From NCBI GenBank assembly GCA_947396885.1, contig OX377201.1:26575923-26639922 (forward strand): DNA of 64,000 bases, read 5' to 3'. A model generated the notes under the pieces. That model saw nothing but the letters and a program-made list of their open reading frames with translations. It was not told the origin of the DNA and made no database searches. This stretch comes from Heligmosomoides polygyrus polygyrus (lineage: Eukaryota; Nematoda; Chromadorea; Rhabditida; Heligmosomidae). Positions 55,501 to 64,000 of this stretch are shown here, in pieces (positions within the stretch are counted from its first letter, which is position 1; the number at the start of each line of letters is the position of its first letter). The position numbers and the translations under genes are program-made.

Positions 55501-58500
55501 GGTCTGACACGTTACATATGGACTTGAAGGTTGCTGGTGTCCACCCTGATCTAGCGCTGGATCGGGAGAGGTGGCGTCATGACACCAGAATAGCGGACCC
55601 CGCTACGAAGCGGGACAGACGCTGAAGAAGAAGAAGAAGAAGAAGAACTTAACGAGTTTGTAGATTAAGCTGTCTGAAAATAATCTGATTTTCGAGAGTT
55701 CGCTTTGATTTTAGGAGTGTTAAAATTAACTCATAAGTGTCCGGTTCGACGCGAAATGGTATGTGTTCCCATTATTCTTCAACAAAGATAAAATCTAGAA
55801 TTTTGCACGGAAGTTCAATGCAGCACGGCTCCACTATTGGTTGACATTTTGAAATAGGCTCAACATTACGTACATCGCTCATAAGACACATGCCAAGAAC
55901 CTCGGAAAAGCGCAAAGAACTAGGAAACGAAGTACGTTTCTCAGATATATTTGGCCGAGGACGTGAAATCCTTCGATAAATTCGGACGGAAGCTCAAAGC
56001 GAAGACGGCTCGCTCTCCACCAGAACGCTATTCGATTGACATTTTGGCAATCGATTCCACGTCACGCACAATGTTTATGAGGCACATGCCGAGAACTGTT
56101 GAACTGATGGACCAGCTCGGCTATCACGTGCTGTACGGATACAACAAAGTGGGTGAATCTCGCGTTTATTGAGACACACATTGCGTTGAATTATCCGTTC
56201 CCCTGCCAAACCAACTCCTTCAAGGTGGGGGACAACTCCATGGTTAACCTCGAACCAATTCTCGCTGGTGATATTGCCGAAGCTCTCGTCGAACCGATGA
56301 ACGACACTAGTGGCGACATCAACCCGCAGTGGATTCTGCCAACCAACAAGTCCCTCGATCCCTCGATGTTGCCGTTCTTATGGAAAATCATGAAGGAAGG
56401 TGAGTGCGACGCTGTGGGAGAAGTAGGTGCGTTGCCTACATTTTTGCAGAATTCGGCTGCCAAACGATGTTCAACGACGACATCGCTGACGCGCGTCGTG
56501 GACTGTTTCACTACCCGCCTAACGAATTTAAGGGTGGTTTCACCTCTTATCCAGCAGACCACTATTACCGAGCTTACTATCTCGCCGTCTACAAGGTACA
56601 AGCGACACATATACCATTTTCACGTCGAATTGGACACTTTTCAAATCAAACTGGACACCCTTCGAACTTAGCCTAAAATTTTTGAAACAAAAGAATCTTC
56701 CAAATTGATGTGAGATGTCTCTGCAATAAATTAGAGACTCTCCAAGAAGATTTTTTATTCAAGGGAAATTTTGGTATGACCTCCTTTGAAGTTTTAGACC
56801 ATTTACCCAGTAAGAGCTCAAATTGTCTTCAATTTTATAACTCTCATTTTTATAGGAAAAGTAATAGATTAACATTTGTTTTCAAAGGCAGGAAGGCGGC
56901 CATTTTTTGTGCTAAAAATGCGACTACGCCATGCCCTTGTCCAGGACATCACGATTTTTTCGATTGATAGCGAACTTCTTGTTTGCATGGAGTTTCACAC
57001 CTGTAAACGGTACAACAAAAGCAATTGTAAAAAACACAGATACGCTCACTTTGGTGCTTCGTTTAAGCTGCATTTCAAATAAAAATCGCCATGAGCTTTT
57101 CGAGTGCACGATCGCGCCTTTCAATGCACAAAATGATCTTCATGTTCCGCTTCGAAAAAAATAATTGAAAATGCTTTCTCAAAAAATTATAAAAGGACTA
57201 CACTTATTGATTTAGGTAAACTAAACAAATTTTAAAAAGTTATATCAAATTTTTCTTGAACAAAAAATATTCTAACCTTCCTACTGAGTCTGCAGTTTAA
57301 CCTGTCTGAAGGTAATTTCGATTCGTAAGAGTTCGCTTTGTCTTGAAAAGTCTTAGAGACAGCTTAGCTTAGCTTATGTCCAGTTTGATTTGAATAGGGC
57401 ACAATTCGGTGTGAGAATGCTGTCAACTGACAAAGAAAGACCTCAGGCTTTTGCAGAATTGGAATTATGGAGAGTGCAAAGACGGCGGCCAGATTCAGCG
57501 TGAATTTCTTGATTTATGGCGGCGCTTCGCTAAAAAATACCAAGACATTTGTCATTTTGGATTTACTTTCATAACAAGGTAACGAAATTTTTCTTGAACA
57601 ACTGATCCATTTCTACTGTGAGCTGTTCCGACGAGAATGAGGGTCACTGCGAATGTAGTCTCCATTACTGTACAGTACCGTAGGTAAACATCCGCCAATA
57701 TGCGGCCGGCGGCGGCGGCGTTTTTAAACCGCTCCTAGAATCTGTGAAAGAGTCGAAACCGATAGATTAAGTTGTCACGGAAATAATTGTCCCCCATCTG
57801 AAGGAAACAACACCAAAGAACTAAATTGTATTCCACAAAAATTCAAGCCCTGAGTATCATGCAGTAAAAAGCAAGGTTGTCAGTTGCGATTTTCGATATA
57901 TTTAGGGAGTTCGATTTTTGGTAGATTCTCAGCAGCTGGAACTAGTCATATTAAAGAGTTCATTTTTCAAAGCTTTTTTAGGTCGTAACTTCTATTTTTC
58001 ACCTAGTTTTTAATCACTAGTTTTCAACACGCTACTGCATTTTCAGTCTTCAGCTTTCCGAATTGACAGTTTCGGTGAAACCGCGATCTCTGACTTCGAC
58101 GTTGGTATGCGAAGAATTAACTTGTCAAGCAAGTAATTTTCTTCCATCCGAAGGAAAAACTTCAGGGAACGAAATTTGCCTAAAAATTTAAAGCTTATGC
58201 TTTAAATTTTTAAGCAGCAGCTTAGAGCAAACCAAGTCTTTTTGCAGCGATTTTCTACGTTATTAGTGAGGTTCGATTTTTCGAACACTTTTTGACAAAT
58301 AGAGAAAAATGGAGACCTTGGTTCATATTGAAGATGTCTTTAAAAAATTCGTGATTTTTTTTGTCATGTATCGATCAAAGCTTCAGGTAGGAAATGATTT
58401 TGTTCTCATAAACGAGAATTTTGAAGACGATTCCCAAATCATAGCGAAAGTTGCAACGGAGAAGCTTGTCTCTAATCGTAAATAATTAGCGAAAATTGAA

Positions 58501-59930
58501 AAAATCGACACTTGAGAATGCATGGAACGATGAACGTGGAGCCAAACTAGGCATGTTTGATATCAAATAGATCTCCATAATGAGACAATGCCTAAAATTG
58601 GCATACATTTATTTGAAACATTTTTGACAACGTTTAAAATTTTTGACATTCTTCTGACATACCAGCCAGGGGCATAATTGGGCGAGACTAAGGAGAGAAT
58701 ATGGGTCAGGTTAAATACGGGATCGCTTAGTGAAGGTCAACTTGGATTCAAGCATTCAACAATTCTTCAGAGATTCTTGTGCCATTGGGTAGATCATGTT
58801 GTTCTAAATCCAACAATGTGCATTTCATTGGATATCATCAACTTTGAAGAGAAAGAGAGTTAGGGCAAAGCGGCGGAAACGGCGGATTAATCCGCCGCCG
58901 GCCGCATATTGGCGGACGTTTAGCGACGGTACTGTACTGACTCGAGTAGTTTCCTTGGCGTGCTGCTGAGAATTACGAGAAGGCCTGTGATGTAATCTAG
59001 GGTATTCGGCTAAGTATTATATTTTAATGACAAGGTTCATGTCACACTGTTGTAATGAGTACTGTAGGCAATTATTGGATCAGCATCCACGTCTTCAGAA
59101 TCTCACTAAAATTCACACAATCAGCCAACCTAATTCCAGAAACATAGGCCTATGCGGAAGTGTTCCTTGTTCTTAAGTGTTAGCAAAGCTCATCAGAAGG
59201 TGATCCTTTTTTGCTGGCTAGTTAGTCCCTTAGAATCCTCTTCAAGTGACACATTTTATGGAGGTTACCCCTGCTATCGGATTGCAATGCGCGCCAAAAA
59301 ATCCGACATCATACCTAAGATTAGTTGCATTTAATCGTGGCGTGGTGGCACGAGCACGTCTTGAAATCAGCTCTTGACTATAGTGGAACCATTCTCCTTT
59401 CTGTGATCTAGCTCTTATGTGAAATAGCTGTAATAGCGCTACTCCCTCTGTTCGCTGCCAAGCTTATAGAGTGTGGTAGCGCAATCACGGAGGTTTCTGG
59501 CTGTCGCATCTACCCAACTCCAAGCTAGTAGTTCGTACTTCCTGCCCAGGGTATCCAAGCCTTCCATTCCTCTGGGGTTGGTGAACTAATACCAGACTTT
59601 CCTGGGATGGATGAAGCACTGGATCTGTTCTCCGTTGGGCAACCGCAGGTCTTTGTATAGGCCAAATACTCATTAACATCGCCTCGCGGACGTCATTAAA
59701 AAGTAGAATGCGTCACACACCCCGGACGACTTTGATCTACGTATCCTTTCTCCCTTTTTGCTCTGTTGTAGAAACTGAAATTTCTGGTAGACGTCCTGGC
59801 TTTTAATTCCACGGAGTTCGACTTCGTTTCTAATTGAGCAACTCATTTAGCTTAACTCATGATGCAGGTCTGACAATAGAAACGATAGATGAGGATCTCA
59901 GGTCAAGCATCGAGAACCTGCAAATTTCAG
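49503..59930 (+). CDS. DUF229 family protein, 5' and middle exons (partial gene)
   Basis: Exons read: 49503-49832, 49912 to about 50029, 55945-56148, 56225-56399, 56450-56595 and 59851-59930. Exon 1 (RQLKCPFEDKDL) and exon 2 (FYIRCHRNE) form the Cys-containing N-terminal part. Exon 3 has SIDILAIDSTSR, the likely nucleophile region of this alkaline-phosphatase-fold family, and PRTVELMDQLGY. Exon 4 has VGDNSMVNLEPILAGDI, joined in frame to GYNK. Exon 5 has FGCQTMFNDD and GGFTSYPADHYYRAYY. Exon 6 has LTHDAGLTIETIDEDL. At least one exon is missing from my model between 56595 and 59851, and the GDHG exon would lie beyond 59930. A 36-bp in-frame segment (49716-49751) with GT..AG ends could be a mini-intron. 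The 7-kb intron space is filled by an RTE, a SINE, a Tc1-like element and a two-copy repeat. Confidence 0.8.
50381..50572 (+). mobile_element. SINE family A, diverged and internally deleted
   Basis: GAGCGGTAGCGCAGCCGGAA is the A-box head, and the B-box region is mostly deleted. CGGTACCAAACTTGTCCTGT, AAGGATAAGTCGCTGAATTG and CATTGGCTAGCCAGCATAAG match the body. It lies in an intron of the DUF229 gene, in sense orientation. Confidence 0.75.
50573..51884. other. Intron sequence, nothing recognised
   Basis: AT-rich intron of the DUF229 gene. Around 51150-51240 an AGAAGGAAGG-type purine-rich patch occurs. No exon with family motifs is visible. Confidence 0.4.
52583..55099 (+). CDS. RTE endonuclease-reverse transcriptase polyprotein (838 aa)
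   Basis: Residues 76-315 are the AP endonuclease: ATLNVGTL (N81), VQETRW (E108), SAYAPQ (Y177), AGDLNGHIG (D213, N215) and QIDFVLV, then QHRPL where other LINEs have SDH. The RT spans about 530-830: SGKATGPDNVAADLWK, IPIWKKKGSPADCSNYRPI, NQCGFVAGCGTIDAI, FLDLEKAFD (666-674, motif A), GVHQGSAPSPLLF (724-736), LLYADDVMLA (YADD 757-760) and KYLGSAVASDGN. The stop TAA at 55097 falls where the family continues, so the protein lacks its C-terminal 170-180 residues. The start is the first in-frame ATG, 78 bp into the element. The protein nicks target DNA and primes reverse transcription there. Confidence 0.9.
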   Translation: MQATGPCDRPAYEDPCHITWLMTLHEYRDSATASVGADAHSQSPASVRSMRGSLMRGQHRGATELVRKSRNVSRTRVATLNVGTLTGRSCELVEALERRRVDFCAVQETRWSCRKSRDIGRGFKAVLCGSPRTTSGVGVIVSERFRDSIVSVERFDDRLMKIVVAAKERLYHLFSAYAPQTGCSDQAKDEFWSLLDEKTAEVPSKDVIIVAGDLNGHIGATKDGYSCHGGFGYGSRNADGERILEYAESHNLTIVNIVFRKRDSHLISYYSGNSKSQIDFVLVKDRDRSLVTDAKVVPYETVAPQHRPLICTLKIAPPRQKQVERCGAPRIKWWRMREKEAAVISRVRLPTVTTVDETWKKAADAIREAARLELGITVPGRRKVEKQAWLWKDDVKAKVREKKSLYHVFLSDKTADNWRKYQEAKKAAKKAVAVAKATHYEDVNEKLESRDGERYLYRLAKSRHRQTEDVEKFVGINDENGHLLTDRKKALKRWRDYFEEVSTMEFPHPAIPSVASVHGPVHKITVQETEAAVRKMRSGKATGPDNVAADLWKSKRWYPAEWLPKFSNQVVAEKKVPECWRQSTTIPIWKKKGSPADCSNYRPIRLLSHSMKIFERIVDGRIRDIVQLSSNQCGFVAGCGTIDAIHAARLLLEKHREKQKPVHIAFLDLEKAFDRVLREVIWYALRRHGVPEELIEWVRILYSCPKSRVQAAAGISMEFPISVGVHQGSAPSPLLFVVVMDAITRDLQKPVPWTLLYADDVMLASENKGELEREVQAWCDRLECFGLRLNVKETEYLTTDVNESSSIKVNGIELPRTSVFKYLGSAVASDGNLMIEVN
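55107..55625 (+). pseudogene. RTE C-terminal region in shifted frame
   Basis: This frame gives LTGVLCDRKMPERLKSKIYR, VVRPVAMYGAECWPATKEVE, MRWTAGVTRLDRIRND-like residues and RWYGHVLRGEEDS, GKRPRGRPKQRWSD and RERWRHD before a stop at 55623. It is the normal continuation of the 838-residue ORF. It is separated by the TAA at 55097 and a one-base shift near 55125. Confidence 0.9.
56605..57416. repeat. GGACAC-ended DNA repeat, copy 2
   Basis: ATTTTCACGTCGAATTGGAC starts ten bases after the exon 5 donor. Blocks ATTAGAGACTCTCCAAGAAG, GTTTGCATGGAGTTTCACAC-like text and AAACGGTACAACAAAAGC parallel 52050-52340 of copy 1. The end, GGGCACAATTCGGTGTGAGA, is an inverted match to the start. It lies in the intron after exon 5. 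Confidence 0.6.
57673..58934. mobile_element. Tc1-like non-autonomous element, 1262 bp
   Basis: TA lies on both sides (57671-57672, 58935-58936). The ends CAGTACCGT and ACGGTACTG begin inverted repeats of about 45 bp that include TCCGCCAATATGCGGCCGGC. CAGT-starting ends with TA duplication are typical of Tc1/mariner. The interior is AT-rich, and its only notable frame (58678-58863) has no transposase motif. It lies in a DUF229 intron. Confidence 0.75.
59471..59720 (+). mobile_element. SINE family A, diverged
   Basis: GTGTGGTAGCGCAATCACGG is the head. TTCCTGCCCAGGGTATCCAA, TAATACCAGACTTTCCTGGG and CGTTGGGCAACCGCAGGTCT match the body, and it ends near AAAGTAGAATGCG without the usual tail. It lies about 130 bp before DUF229 exon 6. 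Confidence 0.75.
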
Positions 59931-60662
59931 GTAACACTTCACTTTTATCACCTTTATTTTCAAATAGGCTTATATATGGTTCACTTCACGTGAAGCCCTC
60001 TCCCGTTATAATGCTCTTAAAGGCACTGGAGAAGAACCCCACAGTAGCATGAGTTGCGCAACCAATCGGAGCTGGATCCTCCTTGCTCGAGAACCACGAT
60101 CATATGCGTGGGCACGTGCGTGGGTTTTTACGGAGAAATCCAACCGACGCATTAGTGGACGTCCTCATGACTTTTTGACATTCCCCGGAATACAGTCGGT
60201 GACGGCTCTCGTCCAGCAGCTGTCTGCGAAGCGCTCTACTTGGCCGGCCCACCTAATTTTCGACAACGTGGCATATGCGGCTTCTCTGATCTTCGAACGT
60301 CGTATCTTGGGATTTATTAAGACCTTCTCTCACTTGTGTGAATGGTGTAACTCCGGGTATTTTCTTTCGATTCCTTACTGCACAACACGTATTGCAGTTA
60401 AATTTAATAAACCTGCGTGAAACAGAAGATTTGAAACTGAGTACAGTGAAAATGCAACCACTTATTGCTTTTACTCACTTCTCGATTTTCCATTTTGCTT
60501 ACTTCCGTTGTTGCTGGTGAAGTAAGTCTCCTAGTCTACGGCAGGTTCCAGCGAATTCCTGGTTTCATGTGCTTTATGCTGTACTCCCCCGCAATCCGCC
60601 CTGCTACGACTTAGCTACTAATAATTTTGTGATCAACGTGCGCTAAAATCACTACGTGGAAA
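59931..60662. other. Intron or flank; unassigned ORF
   Basis: An ORF at 60049-60420 (123 codons, +) has no motif I know. The next DUF229 exon (GDHG) is expected downstream of 59930 but was not found here. Confidence 0.35.
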
Positions 60663-60664
60663 TA

Positions 60665-61188
60665 TTAGGCCGTTGCAGAGGTTCTCGCCATTTCAAAGGC
60701 ACCATATCTTTTTAGTTTTACAAAAAAGCAAAACACGTCAAGAAACGAAGTAACCGCCATCTCTTCTCCACCTTTCACACGGACTCCCGATTCCGTCAGC
60801 GTAGAACTTCTCTGGCTATGATTCGGAAAAGCCAGATAGCCGGCGTTCCAGGTCGTCCTCGTCATCGAACCTTTTTCCTTACATGGCATTAGAGAGAGAG
60901 ACAGGATAAGGTGGTGGCCTGTTGGTGCAATATCTGGGCTGTCCGGTGCGTGAGGCTGCACTTCCTGACCAAGGTCCAGAAGCTTTTGGCGAGTCGTTCT
61001 TACAATTGCCCTGCAAAAATCGGATTGTGTTATGATTCGGACGCTTTTCTGCGATCCTGGCGGCCAGTCTATCCAGCTGCTGACAGTACAATCCGCTGCT
61101 AGAGTTTCGTTACGGGCCAGTAGCTCGTAGTAGATGACACCTTTGTAATCCCACCAGACAGAATGCATGATCTTCGATGGGTGAGGAC
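60665..61188 (-). pseudogene. mariner transposase, C-terminal part, broken
   Basis: HPSKIMHSVWWDYKGVIYYE and LLARNETLAADC match the middle of mariner transposases; QQLDRLAARIAEKRPNH is in the next frame. Where HDNARPH is expected, a deletion leaves FLQGNCKND, so the second catalytic Asp is gone. SPDIAPTGHHL has Gly in place of the third catalytic Asp (normally DYH). The open frame runs into the terminal repeat. Confidence 0.85.
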
Positions 61189-61700
61189 CAGGGGTGCACA
61201 TTTAACGGTTAACGATTTAACGAATTTAACGAATTAACGGCATTTTCCGTTAAAATCCGGCTTAACGACTTGACGGAAATTTTTAGAAATTTAACGGAAT
61301 TTTTAACGGACTTTTTTCTCAGTAAGCTTATCACTTTCCCTTCAGTCTTCACTAATACTGCAGGCCTCATCCTTCCAATTAGGACTATTCCTGAAAAAAT
61401 ACTGAAATCAGCAAGGACATTTTAATGTTTTTATGCTATTCTCATGTCTTCTATGGTACATTTGAATTTTTGGAAATAATGCAACCAGAGCTAGAAAAGG
61501 ATATTCGTTAAGCCGCCAAGCACGTCAACAAATCCACAAAGTTAGTGGTCTGACCTCCTCGTAAAATATGCTTATCCTCATTTGGCGCTGCTTATCCCAG
61601 AATACTTTGCTCGCCACCTAAACTAGTCAAAAAGGAGGGAATGTTTTTAGTCGGTGAACGTATTTTAAATGATTTGAGAAAAATGCTAGTGAAGGGATCA

Positions 61701-61986
61701 AGAACGCCGCCACTCAATCCCTTTTGGATGCGCCACGCATTCTACTTCTTCGGTATGTCCTGGGGACACGATTTGAATGCGTGAATGACCATGCAGTAGA
61801 TCACCTGTGGTGGTCACGATGAAAAACTCAGCACTTTATCTTTCGCAGACAACCTTGGTACCAATTCATCGACCAAAAACTCACCGAGGGGTGGAGGGCT
61901 TGGTTGGCATGGCGGAAATCCGAACCAGGAACCTGGTACAGGATATGCATGCAAAAGCACCCCTCCGATTGCGCTACACGCGCCCT
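61701..61986 (-). mobile_element. SINE family A inside the second hAT-like element
   Basis: The minus strand reads GGGCGCGTGTAGCGCAATCG, then B-box CCTGGTTCGGATTTCCGCC and a diverged body, and ends AGTGGCGGCGTTCT without a TTTATCC tail. No clear target duplication is visible. Confidence 0.8.
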
Positions 61987-62382
61987 AATAACAAAAATTT
62001 GGAAAGCTACTTTCCTGAACATTAACACATCAGCGATCTTGTCACACCCTTTCGGCCGTGTGGGTCGTGTGACAAGATGTCGTGTCAGAGTTCCGATGAT
62101 GCAAAAAAATCGATTGGTCTTACGCACAGGTCACGCTAAAACCATACGTTCGTTAACGTGTTGGCATTCTACTGATAGGTTTCAATTGTATTTTTATTAG
62201 TTTTTTCGGTACTTAACGGGTTGGTTCTCTTGATTTTCCATCCCATACCTGGTGTTATTCCACACTATAAAGATATTATAATTTGTTGCCAAAGGTTTGT
62301 TTATTTTACTGTCTACACCTTGTTGATAATGAAGTGTTTAAGTTACACTGTAGTATTGCACTTCAGCCTTGAACTTTAGTTG

Positions 62383-62588
62383 GGTACTAAGCGGGCCGGT
62401 GCCCGCTCCATTATGAGACCATGGTTGTGGAACACTCAGATAAACACGGTTTCTGTGCTCCTCGTCGCTGACTGGGGGAGAGCACAGAAGTAGGAGGCAA
62501 GGGAAGGATCTCCGGGGTATGGCTGATCTAGCTTACCCGTTTTAAGATACCTTACCGATGCACATCGGGCACTAGCCCGCTTAGTACC
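62383..62588. mobile_element. MULE-like MITE, 206 bp
   Basis: A 9-bp duplication CTTTAGTTG flanks it (62374-62382 and 62589-62597). The ends GGTACTAAGCGGGC and GCCCGCTTAGTACC are a perfect 14-bp inverted repeat, followed after 2 bp by GTGCCCG/CGGGCAC. A 9-bp duplication suggests Mutator-like elements; Merlin (8-9 bp) is the alternative. Confidence 0.75.
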
Positions 62589-62788
62589 CTTTAGTTGTTG
62601 GTCTGTTAAAGTTGGAAGGAGCATATAACGTTTTAATTGATTTTTTTCTTTTAAATAATGGTTTACTGCTAATTGTATTTTTTAACGGAATTTAACGATT
62701 TACCGGAAATTTAACGAAAAATTTCCGTTAAAAAATTTCGTTAAAATAATTTAACGCACAGAACTTTGTGTGCACCGCTGGTGAGGAC

Positions 62789-63318
62789 CCTCCTTTAGCT
62801 CTGGTTCAGGCTGCTCATCTTTCTCAACCCAGTGTCTGCTCCTCTTGATGACCTACAGGCACCACTTCTCATCTCCTGTGGCGATGGACTTCAGCCAACT
62901 ATCTGTACGCTTGTACGAGAGCAGTGTCCACAATGGGCTCAGCACGTCGCTGGAGGTCGCGATCGGAAAGGTTATGGGGAACCCACTGTGCCAATTTGTG
63001 CATCTTACCCAGTTGATGGTGATGGTGGCATAGTGCACACCCAATTCCTGCGCAACTTCACGAGTAGTCCGCCGTGGGTCCGACTCCACCAGCTGTCGCA
63101 ATCGGTCGTTGTCGACATCGGATTCGTCCTGACCTGAACGAATCTTGAAGGTTAAACACGCCTTTGCGAAAGCGTGCGAGCCATTCTCGTGCAGTGCGAT
63201 CGGACACTGTGCCCTCTCCAAATGCACCATTCATGCTACGACAGGAAGCGGATGCTGACTCACCAAATTTGAAGTCATACAGTAAGAGACCTCGGATGTA
63301 CTCCTTTGAAAGCTCCAT
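62789..63318 (-). pseudogene. mariner transposase, N-terminal part, frameshifted
   Basis: MELSKEYIRGLLLYDFKFGE starts the protein, followed by AFGEGTVSDRTAREWLARFR (first helix-turn-helix region) and DSFRSGR. A frame change near 63140 leads to RRTTREVAQELGVHYATI (second helix-turn-helix). Further shifts precede SIATGDEKW at about 62860, which holds the first catalytic Asp. The frame breaks make it inactive. Confidence 0.85.
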
Positions 63319-63700
63319 TTTCTAGAATGAGTTACGCGAGAGTGAGTAGTTACCAATAACATAAAACTTATACATACCTGATCTCTTTATATAAACAAAA
63401 GATAGGTTGCTATAAGGTAACGTTAGGGAGAAAAAGTTCATTCAAAAAATGGCGGGAACCTTCGCGACAGTCTAGTACATATAATGCATAGTGAACTATA
63501 AGCAAAGCCGTGGAAGTGTAGGTTTGACGCAGTCAGCATCTTGCTTCTTTTCATTTTGAAACCGGGATTTGGCCATCGCAGGAGTCCTTCGAACATAAAG
63601 TTCCTCCTCACAAAAGTAGCAATAAATTCAACGCGCTTTAGCCGTAGCTAGTCTGTATTAATTTAAAAGTAAGGTGACAGGCTCTCAAAAATAAGTTAAT

Positions 63701-63865
63701 CGGGGGTCGGATTCATCAACGACTTACAGCAATTTAAAAAAAGAGGAAATTACAGCCGCGGCTTATCGAGCGATATGGTGAAAAAACTTTTCGCCGCGCT
63801 ATCAGAGATTTCGGCTCTGTTTCCTCTGTTAGATTAAATTAAGTCGTTGACGAATCCTGCCCCGG
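63701..63865. repeat. 165-bp hairpin repeat with about 22-bp inverted ends
   Basis: CGGATTCATCAACGACTTA near the left end pairs with TAAGTCGTTGACGAATCC near the right end, one mismatch. The interior holds AGAGGAAATTACAGCC and an imperfect inverted counterpart. It looks like a small MITE; no target duplication was identified. The last 135 bases of the window hold nothing else I can support. Confidence 0.6.
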
Positions 63866-64000
63866 GAGTCGCATCTTTTCCCCAGACGCTATTAATGGAG
63901 GGGACCGTATTTTGCTTAGACACCAATTTATATAATTGTGCTTTTTCAAAAATTTTCGAATGAACGAACAATCGAATAACCCCATTTCTTGGTTATTCGA

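Larger units (their letters stand above)
52505..55645 (+). mobile_element. Full-length RTE retrotransposon with 16-bp duplication
   Basis: AACTTAACGAGTTTGT flanks the element exactly (52489-52504 and 55646-55661). It begins GGTGGCGATGTCCGTTCC and ends in a (GAA)n run of about eight units. At 3141 bp it has the usual RTE length, with one large ORF for endonuclease and RT. Only one stop and one frameshift are apparent, so the insertion is recent. It lies in an intron of the DUF229 gene in the sense direction and splits an older DNA repeat. Confidence 0.95.
51885..55765. repeat. GGACAC-ended DNA repeat, copy 1, interrupted by RTE
   Basis: The left part (51885-52504) starts TTTTCACGACGAATTGGACAC. 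The right part (55662-55765) ends GTGTCCGGTTCGACGCGAAAT, which is its inverted counterpart. The RTE 52505-55645 sits inside. Without the RTE the repeat is about 725 bp and aligns with 56605-57416. It looks like a non-autonomous DNA transposon; the boundaries and target duplication are not exact. Confidence 0.6.
61189..62780. mobile_element. hAT-like non-autonomous element in mariner, 1592 bp
   Basis: The 8-bp duplication GTGAGGAC flanks it (61181-61188 and 62781-62788). The left end is CAGGGGTGCACATTTAACGG and the right end ..GTGCACCGCTG. About 100 bp next to each end are packed with TTAACG words, as in the element at 41655. No transposase is seen. It carries a SINE and a MULE-like MITE. Confidence 0.85.
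60665..63475 (-). mobile_element. mariner transposon interrupted by a hAT-like element
   Basis: TA flanks both ends (60663-60664 and 63476-63477). The terminal repeats start TTAGGCCGTTGC and, inverted, CTAGACTGTCGC, and share a further AGGTTC.CGCCATTT. The transposase is on the minus strand in two parts (63318-62853 and 61188-60665), separated by the hAT-like element 61189-62780. Without that insert and one 8-bp duplication the element is about 1.2 kb, the usual mariner size. Confidence 0.9.

Noticed and set aside
59152..59220. Possible missing DUF229 exon (SKAHQK before a GTGATC donor)
   Set aside because: A CCAG acceptor and donor exist, but the similarity to the family is too weak to call.
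60049..60420. 123-codon ORF as a DUF229 exon
   Set aside because: None of the expected motifs (GDHG, EER.P, FDVH) occurs, and the frame is not joined to the donor at 59930.

Overview
The window looks like nuclear DNA of a nematode, most likely a strongylid (hookworm-type) worm. The reasons are short exons with TTTCAG-type splice acceptors and GT donors, pieces of two DUF229 genes (a family much expanded in nematodes), and a dense mix of RTE-like and CR1-like LINEs, BEL/Pao, mariner, hAT-like and piggyBac-like repeats. No operon, rRNA, CRISPR array or intact tRNA is visible. The species is inferred, not shown.

Host genes. Only two convincing host loci are present, both on the + strand and both incomplete. 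At the left edge (42-676) are two late exons of a DUF229 gene, including the GDHG metal-site segment. At the right (49503-59930) are at least six earlier exons of a second DUF229 gene, whose introns are filled by repeats, including a nearly intact RTE element with perfect target-site duplications. The last exon seen at the right and the first exon at the left meet at the same point of the protein in the same intron phase, so they look like tandem paralogues.

Mobile DNA, left to right: a decayed CR1-like LINE (-, 1929-5700); a 3.7-kb foldback with a 42-bp minisatellite in its arms (6066-9825); two tRNA-derived SINEs (10572-10769, 11241-11492); two piggyBac-like MITEs with TTAA flanks (12985-13234, 16654-17304); a truncated RTE copy (17383-18473) that carries an inverted-repeat element (18477-20225); a BEL/Pao integrase remnant (25542-26330); a second RTE-like LINE on the - strand (27.4-34.75 kb), split by a 3836-bp giant palindrome; a head-to-tail deletion derivative of that LINE (35195-35515); a CR1-like LINE on the + strand (36.9-41.2 kb); a hAT-like element (41655-43406); a second giant palindrome (45808-49300); two copies of a GGACAC-ended repeat and a Tc1-like element inside the second DUF229 gene; and a mariner (60665-63475) interrupted by a hAT-like element that itself holds a SINE and a MULE-like MITE.

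The most unusual objects are the two giant palindromes (3836 and 3493 bp). Each is flanked by a perfect 8-bp target duplication (GCTGGGGT and GCTGGAAA) and starts CAGGGTCAAGC. Nearly the whole length folds back on itself, and three smaller GC-rich hairpins spaced about 370 bp apart lie at the core. The architecture is shared although the cores have diverged in sequence. I do not recognise this family; I infer a non-autonomous hAT-type foldback transposon. A second theme is short inverted duplications inside or at the broken 5' ends of LINE copies.
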